DNA of 64,000 bases from Piscinibacter sp047602365 (GTDB taxonomy: Bacteria > Pseudomonadota > Gammaproteobacteria > Burkholderiales > Burkholderiaceae_C). Made by a program: the position numbers and the translations under genes. The stretch lies in NCBI GenBank assembly GCA_047602365.1, contig JASGHM010000001.1, forward strand, positions 1,922,001 to 1,986,000, read 5' to 3'. Under the pieces are notes generated by a model. The model searched no databases, was not told the DNA's origin, and worked only from the letters and a program-made list of their open reading frames with translations. Shown here one piece after another: positions 36,282 to 45,333 of the stretch (positions within the stretch are counted from its first letter, which is position 1; every line of letters starts with the position of its first letter).

Positions 36282-38075
36282 ATGCAGACCCCTTCCGATC
36301 CCCGACCTGCCGGGCCCGCCGAACCCGGCGAGGCCGGTCGGAGCGATCTCGAGCACCGCATCGAGCGGGCGCAGGTCGCGCTGCTGTTCGAGCGCACGCG
36401 CGTCTCCAACCTGCTGGGCCCGCCGATCGGTGTGCTGCTTTGCGTGCTGCTGTGGGACATCGTGCCGCAGCCGACGCTATTGACCTGGTTCGCGCTGAAG
36501 CTGTTCGTCAGCGCCGCACGCCTGGCGATCGTCTGGCGGCATGCGCGCGTCGGACCGGCCGACGAACCGCGCTGGGGCCGCTTCTACGAGGTGGCCGTCG
36601 CGGTCGACGGCGTCGTCTACGGGCTGATCGGCACCTGGCTGCTGCCGCAGGAATCGCCCGAGGCAGCGGCGCTGATGCTGGCCACGGTGATCGGCATCGC
36701 GGCGGTCGGGCTGATCGTGCTGTCGTCGCGCCTGGCGGCCTGCCTGGCCTTCTGCGTGCCGGTGCTGGTGCCGCCGATCATCCACCAGCTGACGCTGGGC
36801 ACGCGCCTGTCGTTCTATGCCGCCACCGCGATGGCCGTGTTCCTCGGCCTGATCGTTTCCGAGGGCCGGCGCGCCGCGCAGACCACGCGCACGATGCTGC
36901 GGCTGGGCTTCGAGACCGCCAGCCTCGCCGCGCAGCGCCAGCAGGCGCTGGACCTGGCCGAACGCCACAGCGCCGCCAAGGGCCAGTTCCTCGCCACCAT
37001 GAGCCACGAGATGCGCACGCCGCTGCACGGCATGCTCGGCCTGGCCGCGCTGGCCCGCGCCGGCTCGCCCGAGGCCGAGCGCTACCTCGGCATGCTCGAA
37101 GGCACCGGCCGCCACCTGCTCGGCCTGATCAACGACGTGCTCGACTACTCGAAGATCGAGAGCGGCCACCTGGCCTTGTCGCCGGCGCCGTTCGAGCTGG
37201 CCGAACTGGTGTCCGGCGTGGCCGAACTGGCGCGGGTCTCGGCCGCGGAGAAGGGCCTCGCCTTCGCGCTGAGCTTCATGCCGCCGCGGCCCTGCTGGGT
37301 GCATGGCGATGCCGTGCGCCTGCGGCAGGTGCTGCTGAACCTGACCGGCAATGCGGTCAAGTTCACCGCGCGCGGGCGCGTCGAGCTGTGCGTGCGCGCC
37401 GATGCCGGCGGCCGGGTCGTGTTCGAGGTGATCGACAGCGGCGACGGTGTGCCGGCCGGCGAGCGCGAGCGCATCTTCGAGCCCTTTCGCCAGGGCGACG
37501 GATCGTTCGGCCGCAAGCATGGCGGCACTGGCCTGGGCCTGGCGATCTCGCGTGAACTGGCGCGGGCGATGGGCGGCGAGCTGAGCTGCGACGAGCACCC
37601 GACGGGTGCGGGCGCGCGATTCGTGCTGCGCCTGCCCTTGCCGGCCAGCGAGCCGTCCTTGCCCGTGCCGCCGCCGACGGTGTCCGGTGTGCTGTCCGGC
37701 GAGGTGCTGCTGGTCGAGGACAACCCGGTCAACGCGCTGGTGGCCGAGGCCATCCTGACGCGCGCCGGCCTGGCGGTACACGCCGTCGAGGACGGCGCGC
37801 AGGCCGTGGACCGCCTGGCCGGACGCCGCTACGACCTGGTGCTGATGGATTGCCAGATGCCCGGCATGGACGGCTTCGAGGCGACACGCCGCATCCGTGC
37901 GCGCGAGCACCGGGGCGGCCTGCCGCGACAGCGCATCGTTGCGCTCACCGCCAATGCGCTGGAAGGCGACCGCCAGCGCAGCCTCGACGCCGGCATGGAC
38001 GATCACCTCGCCAAGCCGTTCGGCGAGGCCGAACTGCTGGTGCTGCTGCGGCGCCATCTGAACGACGGCGCCTGA
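36282..38075 (+). CDS. hybrid sensor histidine kinase/response regulator
   Basis: A 597-residue membrane protein. About six hydrophobic helices (45-195) form a sensor module without a recognisable ligand fold. Then come HisKA with FLATMSHEMRTPLHGMLG (H242), HATPase with LTGNAVKFTARGRVEL, DSGDGVPAGERERIFEPF and HGGTGLGLAISREL, and a receiver domain with LLVEDNPVNALVAEAIL and D523 in LVLMDCQMPGMDG. The receiver is the last domain, with no output domain, so a phosphotransfer partner must act elsewhere. The start is the ATG at 36282. It lies between two yceI paralogues on the other strand and has no close partner regulator. Confidence 0.92.
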   Translation: MQTPSDPRPAGPAEPGEAGRSDLEHRIERAQVALLFERTRVSNLLGPPIGVLLCVLLWDIVPQPTLLTWFALKLFVSAARLAIVWRHARVGPADEPRWGRFYEVAVAVDGVVYGLIGTWLLPQESPEAAALMLATVIGIAAVGLIVLSSRLAACLAFCVPVLVPPIIHQLTLGTRLSFYAATAMAVFLGLIVSEGRRAAQTTRTMLRLGFETASLAAQRQQALDLAERHSAAKGQFLATMSHEMRTPLHGMLGLAALARAGSPEAERYLGMLEGTGRHLLGLINDVLDYSKIESGHLALSPAPFELAELVSGVAELARVSAAEKGLAFALSFMPPRPCWVHGDAVRLRQVLLNLTGNAVKFTARGRVELCVRADAGGRVVFEVIDSGDGVPAGERERIFEPFRQGDGSFGRKHGGTGLGLAISRELARAMGGELSCDEHPTGAGARFVLRLPLPASEPSLPVPPPTVSGVLSGEVLLVEDNPVNALVAEAILTRAGLAVHAVEDGAQAVDRLAGRRYDLVLMDCQMPGMDGFEATRRIRAREHRGGLPRQRIVALTANALEGDRQRSLDAGMDDHLAKPFGEAELLVLLRRHLNDGA

Positions 38076-38084
38076 GCGGCTGGC

Positions 38085-38651
38085 TTATTGCTTGACCGCT
38101 TCGATCTGGATCAGCAGGCGGATGTTGTCGGGCAGGCCGTAGTCGGCGATGCCGTAGCTCATGCCCCACTGGCTGCGCTTGATCGTGGTCTCGAAGTCGC
38201 CGCCGCAGACTTCGCGCTTGAGCATCGGGCTCTGGTAGCAGTTGAAGTTGCTGGCCTTCAGCGTGACCGGGTTGCTCTTGCCCAGCATGGTCAGCGTGCC
38301 CACGACTTCGCTGACCTTGTCGCCGTTGAAGACGAACTTCTCGCCGACGAACTTCGCGCTCGGGTTGGCGCCGGCGTCGAAGAAGTCCTTGCTCTTCAGG
38401 TGGCCGTCGAGCGGGCCGACGCCGGTGCTCACCGAGCCGATGTCGATGGTGATCTCGGCCTTGCCGCTCTTGGCCGCGCGGTCGAACTGCACCATGCCTT
38501 CCTTGCGGTCGAAGCGGCCGCGCAGCGTCGAGGTGCCGAAGTGGTTGGCCTCGAAGTTCACGAAGGTGTGGGTCGGGTCGATGCTGTAGCTGTTGGCTTG
38601 GGCGAAGCCGGCAGCCGCGAGCAGCGCAGTGGCGAGCAGGGTCTTGGTCAT
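38085..38651 (-). CDS. YceI family protein (copy 2)
   Basis: A 188-residue exported protein like copy 1: signal peptide ending GFAQA, SYSIDPTHTFVNFEANHFGTSTLRGRFDRKEG, FDAGANPSAKFVGEKFVFNGDKVSEVVGTL and NFNCYQSPMLKREVCGGDFETTIKRSQWGMSYG. It has the same Cys pair as copy 1. It is likely to bind an isoprenoid such as ubiquinone precursors in the periplasm. It begins the yceI-yceI-b561 group on the minus strand, whose genes lie 17-55 bases apart. Confidence 0.9.
   Translation of the reverse strand: MTKTLLATALLAAAGFAQANSYSIDPTHTFVNFEANHFGTSTLRGRFDRKEGMVQFDRAAKSGKAEITIDIGSVSTGVGPLDGHLKSKDFFDAGANPSAKFVGEKFVFNGDKVSEVVGTLTMLGKSNPVTLKASNFNCYQSPMLKREVCGGDFETTIKRSQWGMSYGIADYGLPDNIRLLIQIEAVKQ
38510..38540 (-). 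repeat. 31-base direct repeat, copy in yceI 2
   Basis: Matches 36058-36088 base for base. The bases on both sides differ, so it is a conserved protein core within diverged paralogues. Confidence 0.8.
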
Positions 38652-38706
38652 GGGTGAGCCTCTCCTGGGGAGTCGTGGTGAGAAAACGGGGGGAACGGCG
38701 CCGAAC

Positions 38707-39273
38707 TCAGAGCGCGCCGACGCCGGTCAGCGCCAGCTTGAACTTCACCTGCACGTCGTTGGCGACCATCGAGGTGTCCTTCCAGTCGCCGTCGCCGATC
38801 CTGAAGTCGAGCCGCTTGATGACGAAGGCGCCGGTGGCGGTGGTGGTGCCGCCGGCCTGGGCCAGCGCGACCGGCACGACAACGTTCTGCGTCGCGCCCT
38901 TGATCGTCAGCTTGCCGGCCACCTCGTACTTGCCGGCGCCGGCGGCTTTCACGCCGCTGCTCTGGAAGCTGGCCTGCGGAAACTTCTTGGTGTCGAACCA
39001 GTCGGGCTTGACCACCTCGGCCTCGGTCTCGGCGGCGCCCAGCGAGACGCTGGCCAGGTCAATCGTGAAGCCGATGTTCGCGGCCTCGGGCTTCTTCGGG
39101 TCGAAGCTCACCTTGGCGTCGAACTTGCGGAACTTGCCGTCCACCGGCACGCCCATCTGCTTGCTGGTGAAGGCGATCTCGCTGCCGGCGGCGACGAGCT
39201 GCTGGGCGCAGGCCGGCGCGGCGAACGAAGCGGCGGCGATGGCCAGCGTGCTGATGGCGAGGTAGGTCTTCAT
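38707..39273 (-). CDS. YceI family protein (copy 3)
   Basis: A 188-residue exported member of a different YceI subgroup: signal peptide ending ACAQ, then QLVAAGSEIAFTSKQMGVPVDGKFRKFDAKVSFDPKKP and FDTKKFPQASFQSSGVKA, with KLTIKGATQNVVVPV and RLDFRIGDGDWKDTSMVANDVQVKFKL. The late Cys pair of copies 1 and 2 is missing. It lies 16 bases downstream of the cytochrome b561 gene and is probably co-transcribed with it. This b561-YceI pairing is a known arrangement in proteobacteria. Confidence 0.88.
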   Translation of the reverse strand: MKTYLAISTLAIAAASFAAPACAQQLVAAGSEIAFTSKQMGVPVDGKFRKFDAKVSFDPKKPEAANIGFTIDLASVSLGAAETEAEVVKPDWFDTKKFPQASFQSSGVKAAGAGKYEVAGKLTIKGATQNVVVPVALAQAGGTTTATGAFVIKRLDFRIGDGDWKDTSMVANDVQVKFKLALTGVGAL

Positions 39274-39289
39274 GGTCGGTTCGTGAGGG

Positions 39290-39829
39290 TCAGTGGCGGC
39301 CGGGGCGCATGCGATCGAGCAGGCCGTCGCGGTCGACGAAGTGGTGCTTCAGGGCCGCCGCGACGTGGCCGAGCACCAGCGCGGCCATCGTGAAGGCGAG
39401 GATCTTGTGCAGAGGCTTGATCGCCTCGGCGAGTTCCTTGTCGGGCGAGACGAAGTCGGGCAGCGGGATCACGCCGAACACGACGACGGGGAAGCCGGCC
39501 GCCGAGCTGTAGGCCCAGCCGGCCAGCGGCACGGCGAAGAACAGCACGTACAGCAGCAGGTGCACCGCGTGCGAGGCCTTTTGCTGCCAGCCCGGCATCG
39601 GCACGTCGGCCGGCGGGCGGTGAGTCAGGCGCCACAGCAGGCGCAGCGCCGACAGCGTCAGGATCACGATGCCGGCCCACTTGTGCCAGTTGTACAGCTT
39701 CAGCCGCTGCGGCGACATGGCCAGCCCGGTCATGTACAGGCCGACGACGAACGAGCCGAGCAGCGCCAGCGCCAGCAGCCAGTGCAGGGCGATCGCGGTG
39801 CCGGTGTAGCGCGCGGGAGAGGCGGTCAT
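39290..39829 (-). CDS. cytochrome b561 (CybB family)
   Basis: A 179-residue four-helix di-haem cytochrome b: IALHWLLALALLGSFVVGLYM, LYNWHKWAGIVILTLSALRLLWRLTH, ASHAVHLLLYVLFFAVPLAGWAYS and LHKILAFTMAALVLGHVAAALKHHF. The four histidines that bind the haems (ALHW, NWHK, HAVH and LHK or LGH) are present. It moves electrons at the inner membrane. The ATG at 39829 (MTASPARYTG) is chosen over an upstream start at 39877, whose extra 16 residues look non-coding. It is first in a short unit with the YceI copies. Confidence 0.9.
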   Translation of the reverse strand: MTASPARYTGTAIALHWLLALALLGSFVVGLYMTGLAMSPQRLKLYNWHKWAGIVILTLSALRLLWRLTHRPPADVPMPGWQQKASHAVHLLLYVLFFAVPLAGWAYSSAAGFPVVVFGVIPLPDFVSPDKELAEAIKPLHKILAFTMAALVLGHVAAALKHHFVDRDGLLDRMRPGRH

Positions 39830-39984
39830 GGTCGGGCGTCGGTGAGGCCGGTGGGCGGCACTGTAGGCCGCGACCATTCAACGGAACTTCACGACGCTTG
39901 ATGTGACCATTCAAAAGAACTGCCGAACTGTCGCTCCCCCGCGGGATCCCGAGGCAGTACGGCGCGGTCTTCTGCGCCTGCCGA

Positions 39985-42900
39985 TCAGCCGGCGCGCCAC
40001 TGCGCCATCAGCGTCGCCCACTTGCCGCGCGCTGCGGCGAGGTGGCGTGCCTTGACGTGGCCGTAGCCGCGGATCTCCTCGGGGATGCGCGCGATCTCGA
40101 CGGCCTGCGCCAGCCGCGTGGCGTTCAGGCCCTTCAGCAGTTCCTCGATGCAGGCGCGGTACTCGCCGATCAGCGCGCGCTCGGTCTTGCGCTCCTCGGT
40201 GCGGCCGAACGGGTCGAGCGCGCCGCCGCGCAGGCCCTTGAACTTCGCCAGCAGGCCGAAGGTGCTGCGCATCCACGGCCCGAAGGGCTTCTTGACCAGC
40301 TCGCCCTTGTCGTTCGTCTTCGCGAACAGCGGCGGCGCGAGGTGGTGCACCAGCTTGATGTCACCCTCGAACATGTCGGCCAGCTTCTTCGTGAAGGCGG
40401 CGTCGGTGTGCAGGCGTGCGACCTCGTACTCGTCCTTGTAGGCCATCAGCTTGAACAGGTAGCGCGCCACCGCTTCGCTGAGCCTGGTGCCGGACAGCGG
40501 TGCTTCCGCCGCGCGCACCTTCTCGACGAAGGCCTTGTACTGCGCGGCGTAGGCGGCGTCCTGGTAGCCGGTGAGGAACTCGACCCGCCTGGCCACCACT
40601 TCGTCGAGCGAAGGCTTGCGCACGATCTCGATCACCGCGGCGGCCTGGAACAGCGCCTGCACGGCGGCCAGGTCGTGCGCGCAGCGCCGGCCCCATTCGA
40701 ACGCCGCCTTGTTGTTGTCGACCTGCACGCCGTTGAGCTCGAAGGCGCGCATCAGCGCGGCGTGGCTCAGCGGCACGCGGCCCTTCTGCCAGGCGTAGCC
40801 AAGCAGCAGCGGGTTGGTGTAGATCGAGTCGCCGACCAGCTGCACCGCCGCCTGCTCGGCGTCGAAGGCACCGACCATCGTCGCGCCCACCGCCGTGGCC
40901 ACCGCCGCTTCGCAGTTGCCACCGGGGAACTGCCAGTCGGGGTTGCGCACGAAGGCCGCCGTCGGCGTGCCGTGGGTGTTCAGCGCCACGAAGGTGCGGC
41001 CCTCGCGCATCACGCTCATCGTGTACTTGCCGGCACCGACGATGGCGTCGCAGGCGATGACGAGGTCGGCCTTCGCGGTGTCGACCTTGGTGGTGAAGAT
41101 CGCCTCCGGCCGGTTGGCGATCTGGATGTGGCTCCAGGTCGCACCGCCCTTCTGCGCCAGGCCGCCGGCATCCTGCGTGACGACACCGCGGCCTTCCAGG
41201 TGAGCGGCCACGCCGAGTAGCTGGCCGACGGTGATCACGCCGGTGCCGCCGACGCCGCCGACCACGATGCCCCAGGCCTGCTCGGCCAGCGGCAGCGTCG
41301 GCTCGGGCAACGGCGGCAGCGCCGCCAGGTCGCCGCGCTTCTCCTTCTTGGCCTTCTTCAGCGTGCCGCCCTCGACGGTGACGAAGCTCGGGCAGAAGCC
41401 CTTCACGCAGGAGTAGTCCTTGTTGCAGGTGTTCTGGTTGATGCGGCGCTTGCGGCCGAACTCGGTCTCGACCGGCTCGACGCTCAGGCAGTTGCTCTGC
41501 ACCGAGCAGTCGCCGCAGCCTTCGCACACGAGCTCGTTGATGACCACCGTCTTGGCCGGTGTCGCCAGCTTGCCGCGCTTGCGGCGGCGGCGCTTCTCGG
41601 TCGCGCAGGTCTGGTCGTAGATGATCGCGGTGGTGCCGGCGATCTCGCGGAACTGGCGCTGGATCGTGTCGAGCTCATCGCGGTGGTGCACGGTGATGCC
41701 GGGCTCCAGCGCCACGCCGTCGTACTTCTCGGGTTCGTCGGTGACGATCACCAGCTTCCTGACGCCTTCGGCGACCAGGCTCTTCTGGATCTGCAGCACC
41801 GAGTGGCCCTCGGGCCGCTCGCCGACCTGCTGGCCGCCGGTCATCGCGACGGCGTCGTTGTAGAGCAGCTTGTAGGTGATGTTGACGCCGGCGGCGATGC
41901 TCTGGCGGATCGCCAGCAGCCCGCTGTGGAAGTAGGTGCCGTCGCCGAGGTTGGCGAACACATGCTGGTCGGTGGTGAACGGCGCCTGGCCGACCCAGGC
42001 CACGCCTTCACCGCCCATCTGGCTGAAGGTGCTGGTGCTGCGGTCCATCCACACCGACATGAAGTGGCAGCCGATGCCGGCCATCGCGCGCGAGCCCTCG
42101 GGCACGCGGGTGCTGGTGTTGTGCGGGCAGCCGCTGCAGAACCAGGGGGCACGGTCGCCGGTGTCGGACTTCAGCTCCAGCATCGCGCGCTCGCGCTGCG
42201 CGATCACGTCCAGCCGCTGGTTCATGCGTGCCGCCGTGTCGCTGCCTTCCGGCGCGATGCCGAGTTTCTTCAGCCGCTTGGCGATCGCCTTGGCGATGAT
42301 CGCCGGCGTCAGGTCGGCCTTGGCGCGCAGCAGCCAGTTCTCGCCCGGGTTGGGCATGGCCCACTCGCCGCCGGAAAAATCGCCCTCCGGCTCGTCGAAC
42401 TTGCCCAGCACGTTGGGCCGCACGTCGGGGCGCCAGTTGTAGAGCTCTTCCTTGATCTGGTACTCGATGACCTGGCGCTTCTCCTCGACGACCAGGATCT
42501 CCTGCAGGCCCTGCGCGAACTCGCGCGTGATGGTCGCCTCCAACGGCCACACGACGTTGACCTTGTGCAGCCGGATGCCCAGCGCACGGCAGCGCTCGTC
42601 GTCCAGGCCGAGGTCGGCCAGCGCCTGGCGGGTGTCGTTGTAGGCCTTGCCGCTGGCGATGATGCCGAAGCGGTCGTTCGGCCCTTCGATCACGTTGTGG
42701 TTCAGCTTGTTGGCGCGCACATAGGCCAGCGCCGCGTACCACTTGTGGTCGAACAGCCGCGCCTCCTGCTCGAGCGCGGCGTCCGGCCAGCGGATGTGCA
42801 GGCCGCCGGGCGGCATCGTGAAGTCCTCGGGCAGCAGGATCTTCACGCGGTCGGGGTCGACGCTGACCGAGGCACTGGACTCCACCACCTCCTGGATCGT

Positions 42901-43533
42901 CTTCATGCCCGACCAGACGCCGGCGTAGCGGCTCATCGCGAAGGCGTGCAGGCCCATGTCGAGGATGTCCTGCACGCTGGACGGGAAGAACACCGGCAGG
43001 CCGCAGGCCTTGAAGATGTGGTCGCTCTGGTGCGCGGCGGTGCTGCTCTTGGCCACGTGGTCGTCGCCGGCGATGGCGATCACGCCGCCGTGCTTCGCGG
43101 TGCCGGCCATGTTGGCGTGCTTGAAGACGTCGGAGCAGCGGTCGACGCCTGGGCCCTTGCCGTACCAGATGCCGAACACGCCGTCGTACTTCTTGCTCTG
43201 CGGGTAGAGGTCGAGCTGCTGGGTGCCCCACACCGCGGTGGCGCCGAGCTCCTCGTTGACGCCGGGCTGGAAGACGATCTGGTGGGCGTCGAGGTGCTTC
43301 TTCGCCGCCATCAGCGCCTGGTCGTAGCCGCCCAGCGGGCTGCCGCGGTAGCCGCTGACGAAGCCGCCGGTGTTCAAGCCGGCGGCGAGGTCGCGCTGGC
43401 GCTGCAGCATCGGCAGGCGCACCAGCGCCTGCACGCCGCTCATGAAGGCGCGGCCGTGGTCGAGGCTGTACTTGTCGTCGAGCGAGGCGCTTTCCAGGGC
43501 CTTGCGGATTGCCTCGGGAAGGGGTGCGTTCAT
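39985..43533 (-). CDS. indolepyruvate ferredoxin oxidoreductase, fused alpha-beta type
   Basis: A 1182-residue cytoplasmic 2-oxoacid:acceptor oxidoreductase in one chain. Order: pyrimidine domain (1-200: GFVSGYRGSPLGGYD), thiamine-diphosphate domain (about 450-620: GDRAPWFCSGCPHNTSTRVPEGS, GDGTYFHSG), a Cys cluster (about 665-715: VCEGCGDCSVQSNC and CNKDYSCVKGFCPSF) and the gamma-type domain (about 735-930: VVGGVGGTGVITVGQLLG), then an extra C-terminal DUF6537-like region. It decarboxylates aryl- or branched pyruvates from amino-acid breakdown to acyl-CoA. The Lrp-family gene divergent from it is the obvious regulator. Length matches the fused beta-proteobacterial form. Confidence 0.92.
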   Translation of the reverse strand: MNAPLPEAIRKALESASLDDKYSLDHGRAFMSGVQALVRLPMLQRQRDLAAGLNTGGFVSGYRGSPLGGYDQALMAAKKHLDAHQIVFQPGVNEELGATAVWGTQQLDLYPQSKKYDGVFGIWYGKGPGVDRCSDVFKHANMAGTAKHGGVIAIAGDDHVAKSSTAAHQSDHIFKACGLPVFFPSSVQDILDMGLHAFAMSRYAGVWSGMKTIQEVVESSASVSVDPDRVKILLPEDFTMPPGGLHIRWPDAALEQEARLFDHKWYAALAYVRANKLNHNVIEGPNDRFGIIASGKAYNDTRQALADLGLDDERCRALGIRLHKVNVVWPLEATITREFAQGLQEILVVEEKRQVIEYQIKEELYNWRPDVRPNVLGKFDEPEGDFSGGEWAMPNPGENWLLRAKADLTPAIIAKAIAKRLKKLGIAPEGSDTAARMNQRLDVIAQRERAMLELKSDTGDRAPWFCSGCPHNTSTRVPEGSRAMAGIGCHFMSVWMDRSTSTFSQMGGEGVAWVGQAPFTTDQHVFANLGDGTYFHSGLLAIRQSIAAGVNITYKLLYNDAVAMTGGQQVGERPEGHSVLQIQKSLVAEGVRKLVIVTDEPEKYDGVALEPGITVHHRDELDTIQRQFREIAGTTAIIYDQTCATEKRRRRKRGKLATPAKTVVINELVCEGCGDCSVQSNCLSVEPVETEFGRKRRINQNTCNKDYSCVKGFCPSFVTVEGGTLKKAKKEKRGDLAALPPLPEPTLPLAEQAWGIVVGGVGGTGVITVGQLLGVAAHLEGRGVVTQDAGGLAQKGGATWSHIQIANRPEAIFTTKVDTAKADLVIACDAIVGAGKYTMSVMREGRTFVALNTHGTPTAAFVRNPDWQFPGGNCEAAVATAVGATMVGAFDAEQAAVQLVGDSIYTNPLLLGYAWQKGRVPLSHAALMRAFELNGVQVDNNKAAFEWGRRCAHDLAAVQALFQAAAVIEIVRKPSLDEVVARRVEFLTGYQDAAYAAQYKAFVEKVRAAEAPLSGTRLSEAVARYLFKLMAYKDEYEVARLHTDAAFTKKLADMFEGDIKLVHHLAPPLFAKTNDKGELVKKPFGPWMRSTFGLLAKFKGLRGGALDPFGRTEERKTERALIGEYRACIEELLKGLNATRLAQAVEIARIPEEIRGYGHVKARHLAAARGKWATLMAQWRAG

Positions 43534-43573
43534 GGCCGGCTCCGTGTGGGGGCGAGCAAGAGTGTAGAGATTC

Positions 43574-43617
43574 GCTGCCTGCAGGTGCTTTCTTTCGTTG
43601 CCAGGAATCAGCCTATC
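43574..43617. promoter_or_regulatory. candidate operator between the oxidoreductase and lrp-like genes
   Basis: In the 124-base gap of the divergent pair an imperfect inverted repeat pairs GCTTTCTTTCG (near 43587) with CGAAGAAAGA (near 43617) around a spacer of about 20 bases. It is the only such dyad in the gap and would suit a Lrp/AsnC octamer that wraps DNA. It was found by eye, so it is tentative. Confidence 0.35.
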
Positions 43618-43657
43618 GAAGAAAGAATCTTGCTCTGGATGGCGTTGTGGCGTCAGA

Positions 43658-44218
43658 ATGACGCTCGATATGGCTTCTTCAGGGAAAACCCCAGAGACCG
43701 CCGCCGAGGCCGCCGAGCCGCACGGCGCGCAGCTCGACCGCTACGACATCGCGATCCTGCGCGCGCTGCAGCAAGACGCACGCCTGTCCAACGCCGAACT
43801 GGCCTCGCGCATCGGCCTGTCGGCCGCACCGACCTGGCGCCGCCTGCGCTGGCTGGAGGAGCAGGGCTTCATCACCGGCTACCGCGCCGAGATCGACCGG
43901 CGCAAGATCGGTCTGGGCGTGCTCGCCTTCGTGCGCCTGGACGCCGACCGCAACAACGCCGCCGCCACGCGCCTGCTGGAGGAGGCGATCCGCCGCATCC
44001 CGGAGGTGATCGCCTGCCACTACATCTCGGGCTCGGGCACCTTCGAGCTGCAGGTGATGGCGACCGACCTCGACACCTTCTCGCGCTTCGCGCTCGACGT
44101 GCTGCTGCACCTGCCGCACGTGAAGGACATGCATACCAGCTTCTCGCTCGGCGAGGTGAAGTCCGGCGGCGCGCTGCCGCTCGGCCACCTGCGCGGCGCG
44201 GCGGAGGCGGCACGATGA
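43658..44218 (+). CDS. Lrp/AsnC family transcriptional regulator
   Basis: A 186-residue regulator. The winged HTH is LDRYDIAILRALQQDARLSNAELASRIGLSAAPTWRRLRWLEEQGFITGYRAEIDRRKIG, and the ligand-binding RAM domain is LGVLAFVRLDADRN, then VIACHYISGSGTFELQVMATDLDTF. It is divergent from the indolepyruvate oxidoreductase gene, so it likely controls that gene in response to an aromatic or branched amino acid. The start is uncertain: ATGs at 43658 and 43670 both lack a good ribosome site. It overlaps the diguanylate cyclase start by 4 bases (ATGA). Confidence 0.9.
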   Translation: MTLDMASSGKTPETAAEAAEPHGAQLDRYDIAILRALQQDARLSNAELASRIGLSAAPTWRRLRWLEEQGFITGYRAEIDRRKIGLGVLAFVRLDADRNNAAATRLLEEAIRRIPEVIACHYISGSGTFELQVMATDLDTFSRFALDVLLHLPHVKDMHTSFSLGEVKSGGALPLGHLRGAAEAAR

Positions 44219-45321
44219 ACGAGCGGCTGGAGGACTGGGTCGACTGGCTGCTCGGCGACGACCCGCGCCAGCGTGTGCGCGCGGCGCGCTGCGCGCTCGC
44301 CTGCGGCCTGATGCTGTACAGCGCCGCGAGCATGACCTACTTCGTGCTGGCCGGCATGGCGCCCGCCGGGCCGGTGGCCGCGCTCGCGGTGCTCGGCCTC
44401 GGCGGCATGGCCGGCTTCTACGCGACGATCCGCAGCGGCGCCAACCTGCGCTTCGCCGATCCGTCGCTGACGGTGCCGCAGATGGCCTTCGCGCTGGTCA
44501 TCGGCGCCATCGCCTACACGCTGGCCGGGCGCGGCCGCGGTGCCGTGTTCCCGATCATGATGGTGGTGCTGATGTTCGGCCTGTACTCGCTGACGCCGCT
44601 GCAGGTGCGCTGGCTGAGCACGCTGGCGCTGCTGCTGTTCGGCGGCGCGATGGCGCTGATGTCGCGCCTGTCGCCGCAGGTCTACCCGTCCGAGGTGGAG
44701 TTCGCGCACTTCCTGGTCATCGCGATCATGCTGCCGGCGGTGTCGATGCTGGCCGGCCAGCTCAGCCGCCTGCGCGACCGCCTGCGCGAGCAGAAGGCCG
44801 AGCTGAAGGACGCATTGCAGCGCATCCAGGAACTGGCCCACCGCGACGAGCTGACCGGGCTGGCGAATCGCCGCCACATGGCCGCGCTGATCGAGGCCGA
44901 GCGCGAACGCTGCGAGCGCCTCGGCTCGCGCCTGTGCCTGGCGGTGCTCGACATCGACCGCTTCAAGCGCATCAACGACACCCACGGCCACCCGACCGGC
45001 GACCTGGTGCTCGGGGCCTTCGCGCGCGAGGCACAGGCGGCGCTGCGCGGCACCGACGTGCTGGCCCGCTGGGGCGGCGAGGAGTTCATGCTGCTGATGC
45101 CCGATACGCCGCTGACCCCGGCGCGGCTGAGCGTCGAGCGGCTGCGCACGCGGGTCGAGGCGATGCGGCTCGAGCACGGCGGCGTGCCGCTGAGCTTCAC
45201 GCTGTCGGCCGGCGTCGTCGAGCTGCAGCGCGGCGAGCGGCCGGTGGAGGCGATCGCGCGCGCCGACCGCGCGCTCTACCAGGCCAAGCAGCAGGGCCGC
45301 AACAAGGTGGTGTCGGGCTGA
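44215..45321 (+). CDS. GGDEF diguanylate cyclase with six-helix membrane domain
   Basis: A 368-residue protein. About six hydrophobic helices (25-180) precede a coiled linker and a GGDEF domain (205-368): DELTGLANRRHM, LDIDRFKRINDTHGHPTGD, catalytic GGEEF (287-291), and an inhibitory I-site RGTD (278-281) five residues upstream. Both active site and I-site are intact, so it should make c-di-GMP with product inhibition. The membrane part resembles MASE-type sensors but no ligand is known. Translation is coupled to the Lrp-like gene, an unusual partnership. Confidence 0.92.
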   Translation: MNERLEDWVDWLLGDDPRQRVRAARCALACGLMLYSAASMTYFVLAGMAPAGPVAALAVLGLGGMAGFYATIRSGANLRFADPSLTVPQMAFALVIGAIAYTLAGRGRGAVFPIMMVVLMFGLYSLTPLQVRWLSTLALLLFGGAMALMSRLSPQVYPSEVEFAHFLVIAIMLPAVSMLAGQLSRLRDRLREQKAELKDALQRIQELAHRDELTGLANRRHMAALIEAERERCERLGSRLCLAVLDIDRFKRINDTHGHPTGDLVLGAFAREAQAALRGTDVLARWGGEEFMLLMPDTPLTPARLSVERLRTRVEAMRLEHGGVPLSFTLSAGVVELQRGERPVEAIARADRALYQAKQQGRNKVVSG

Positions 45322-45333
45322 GCCTCGCTCCGC

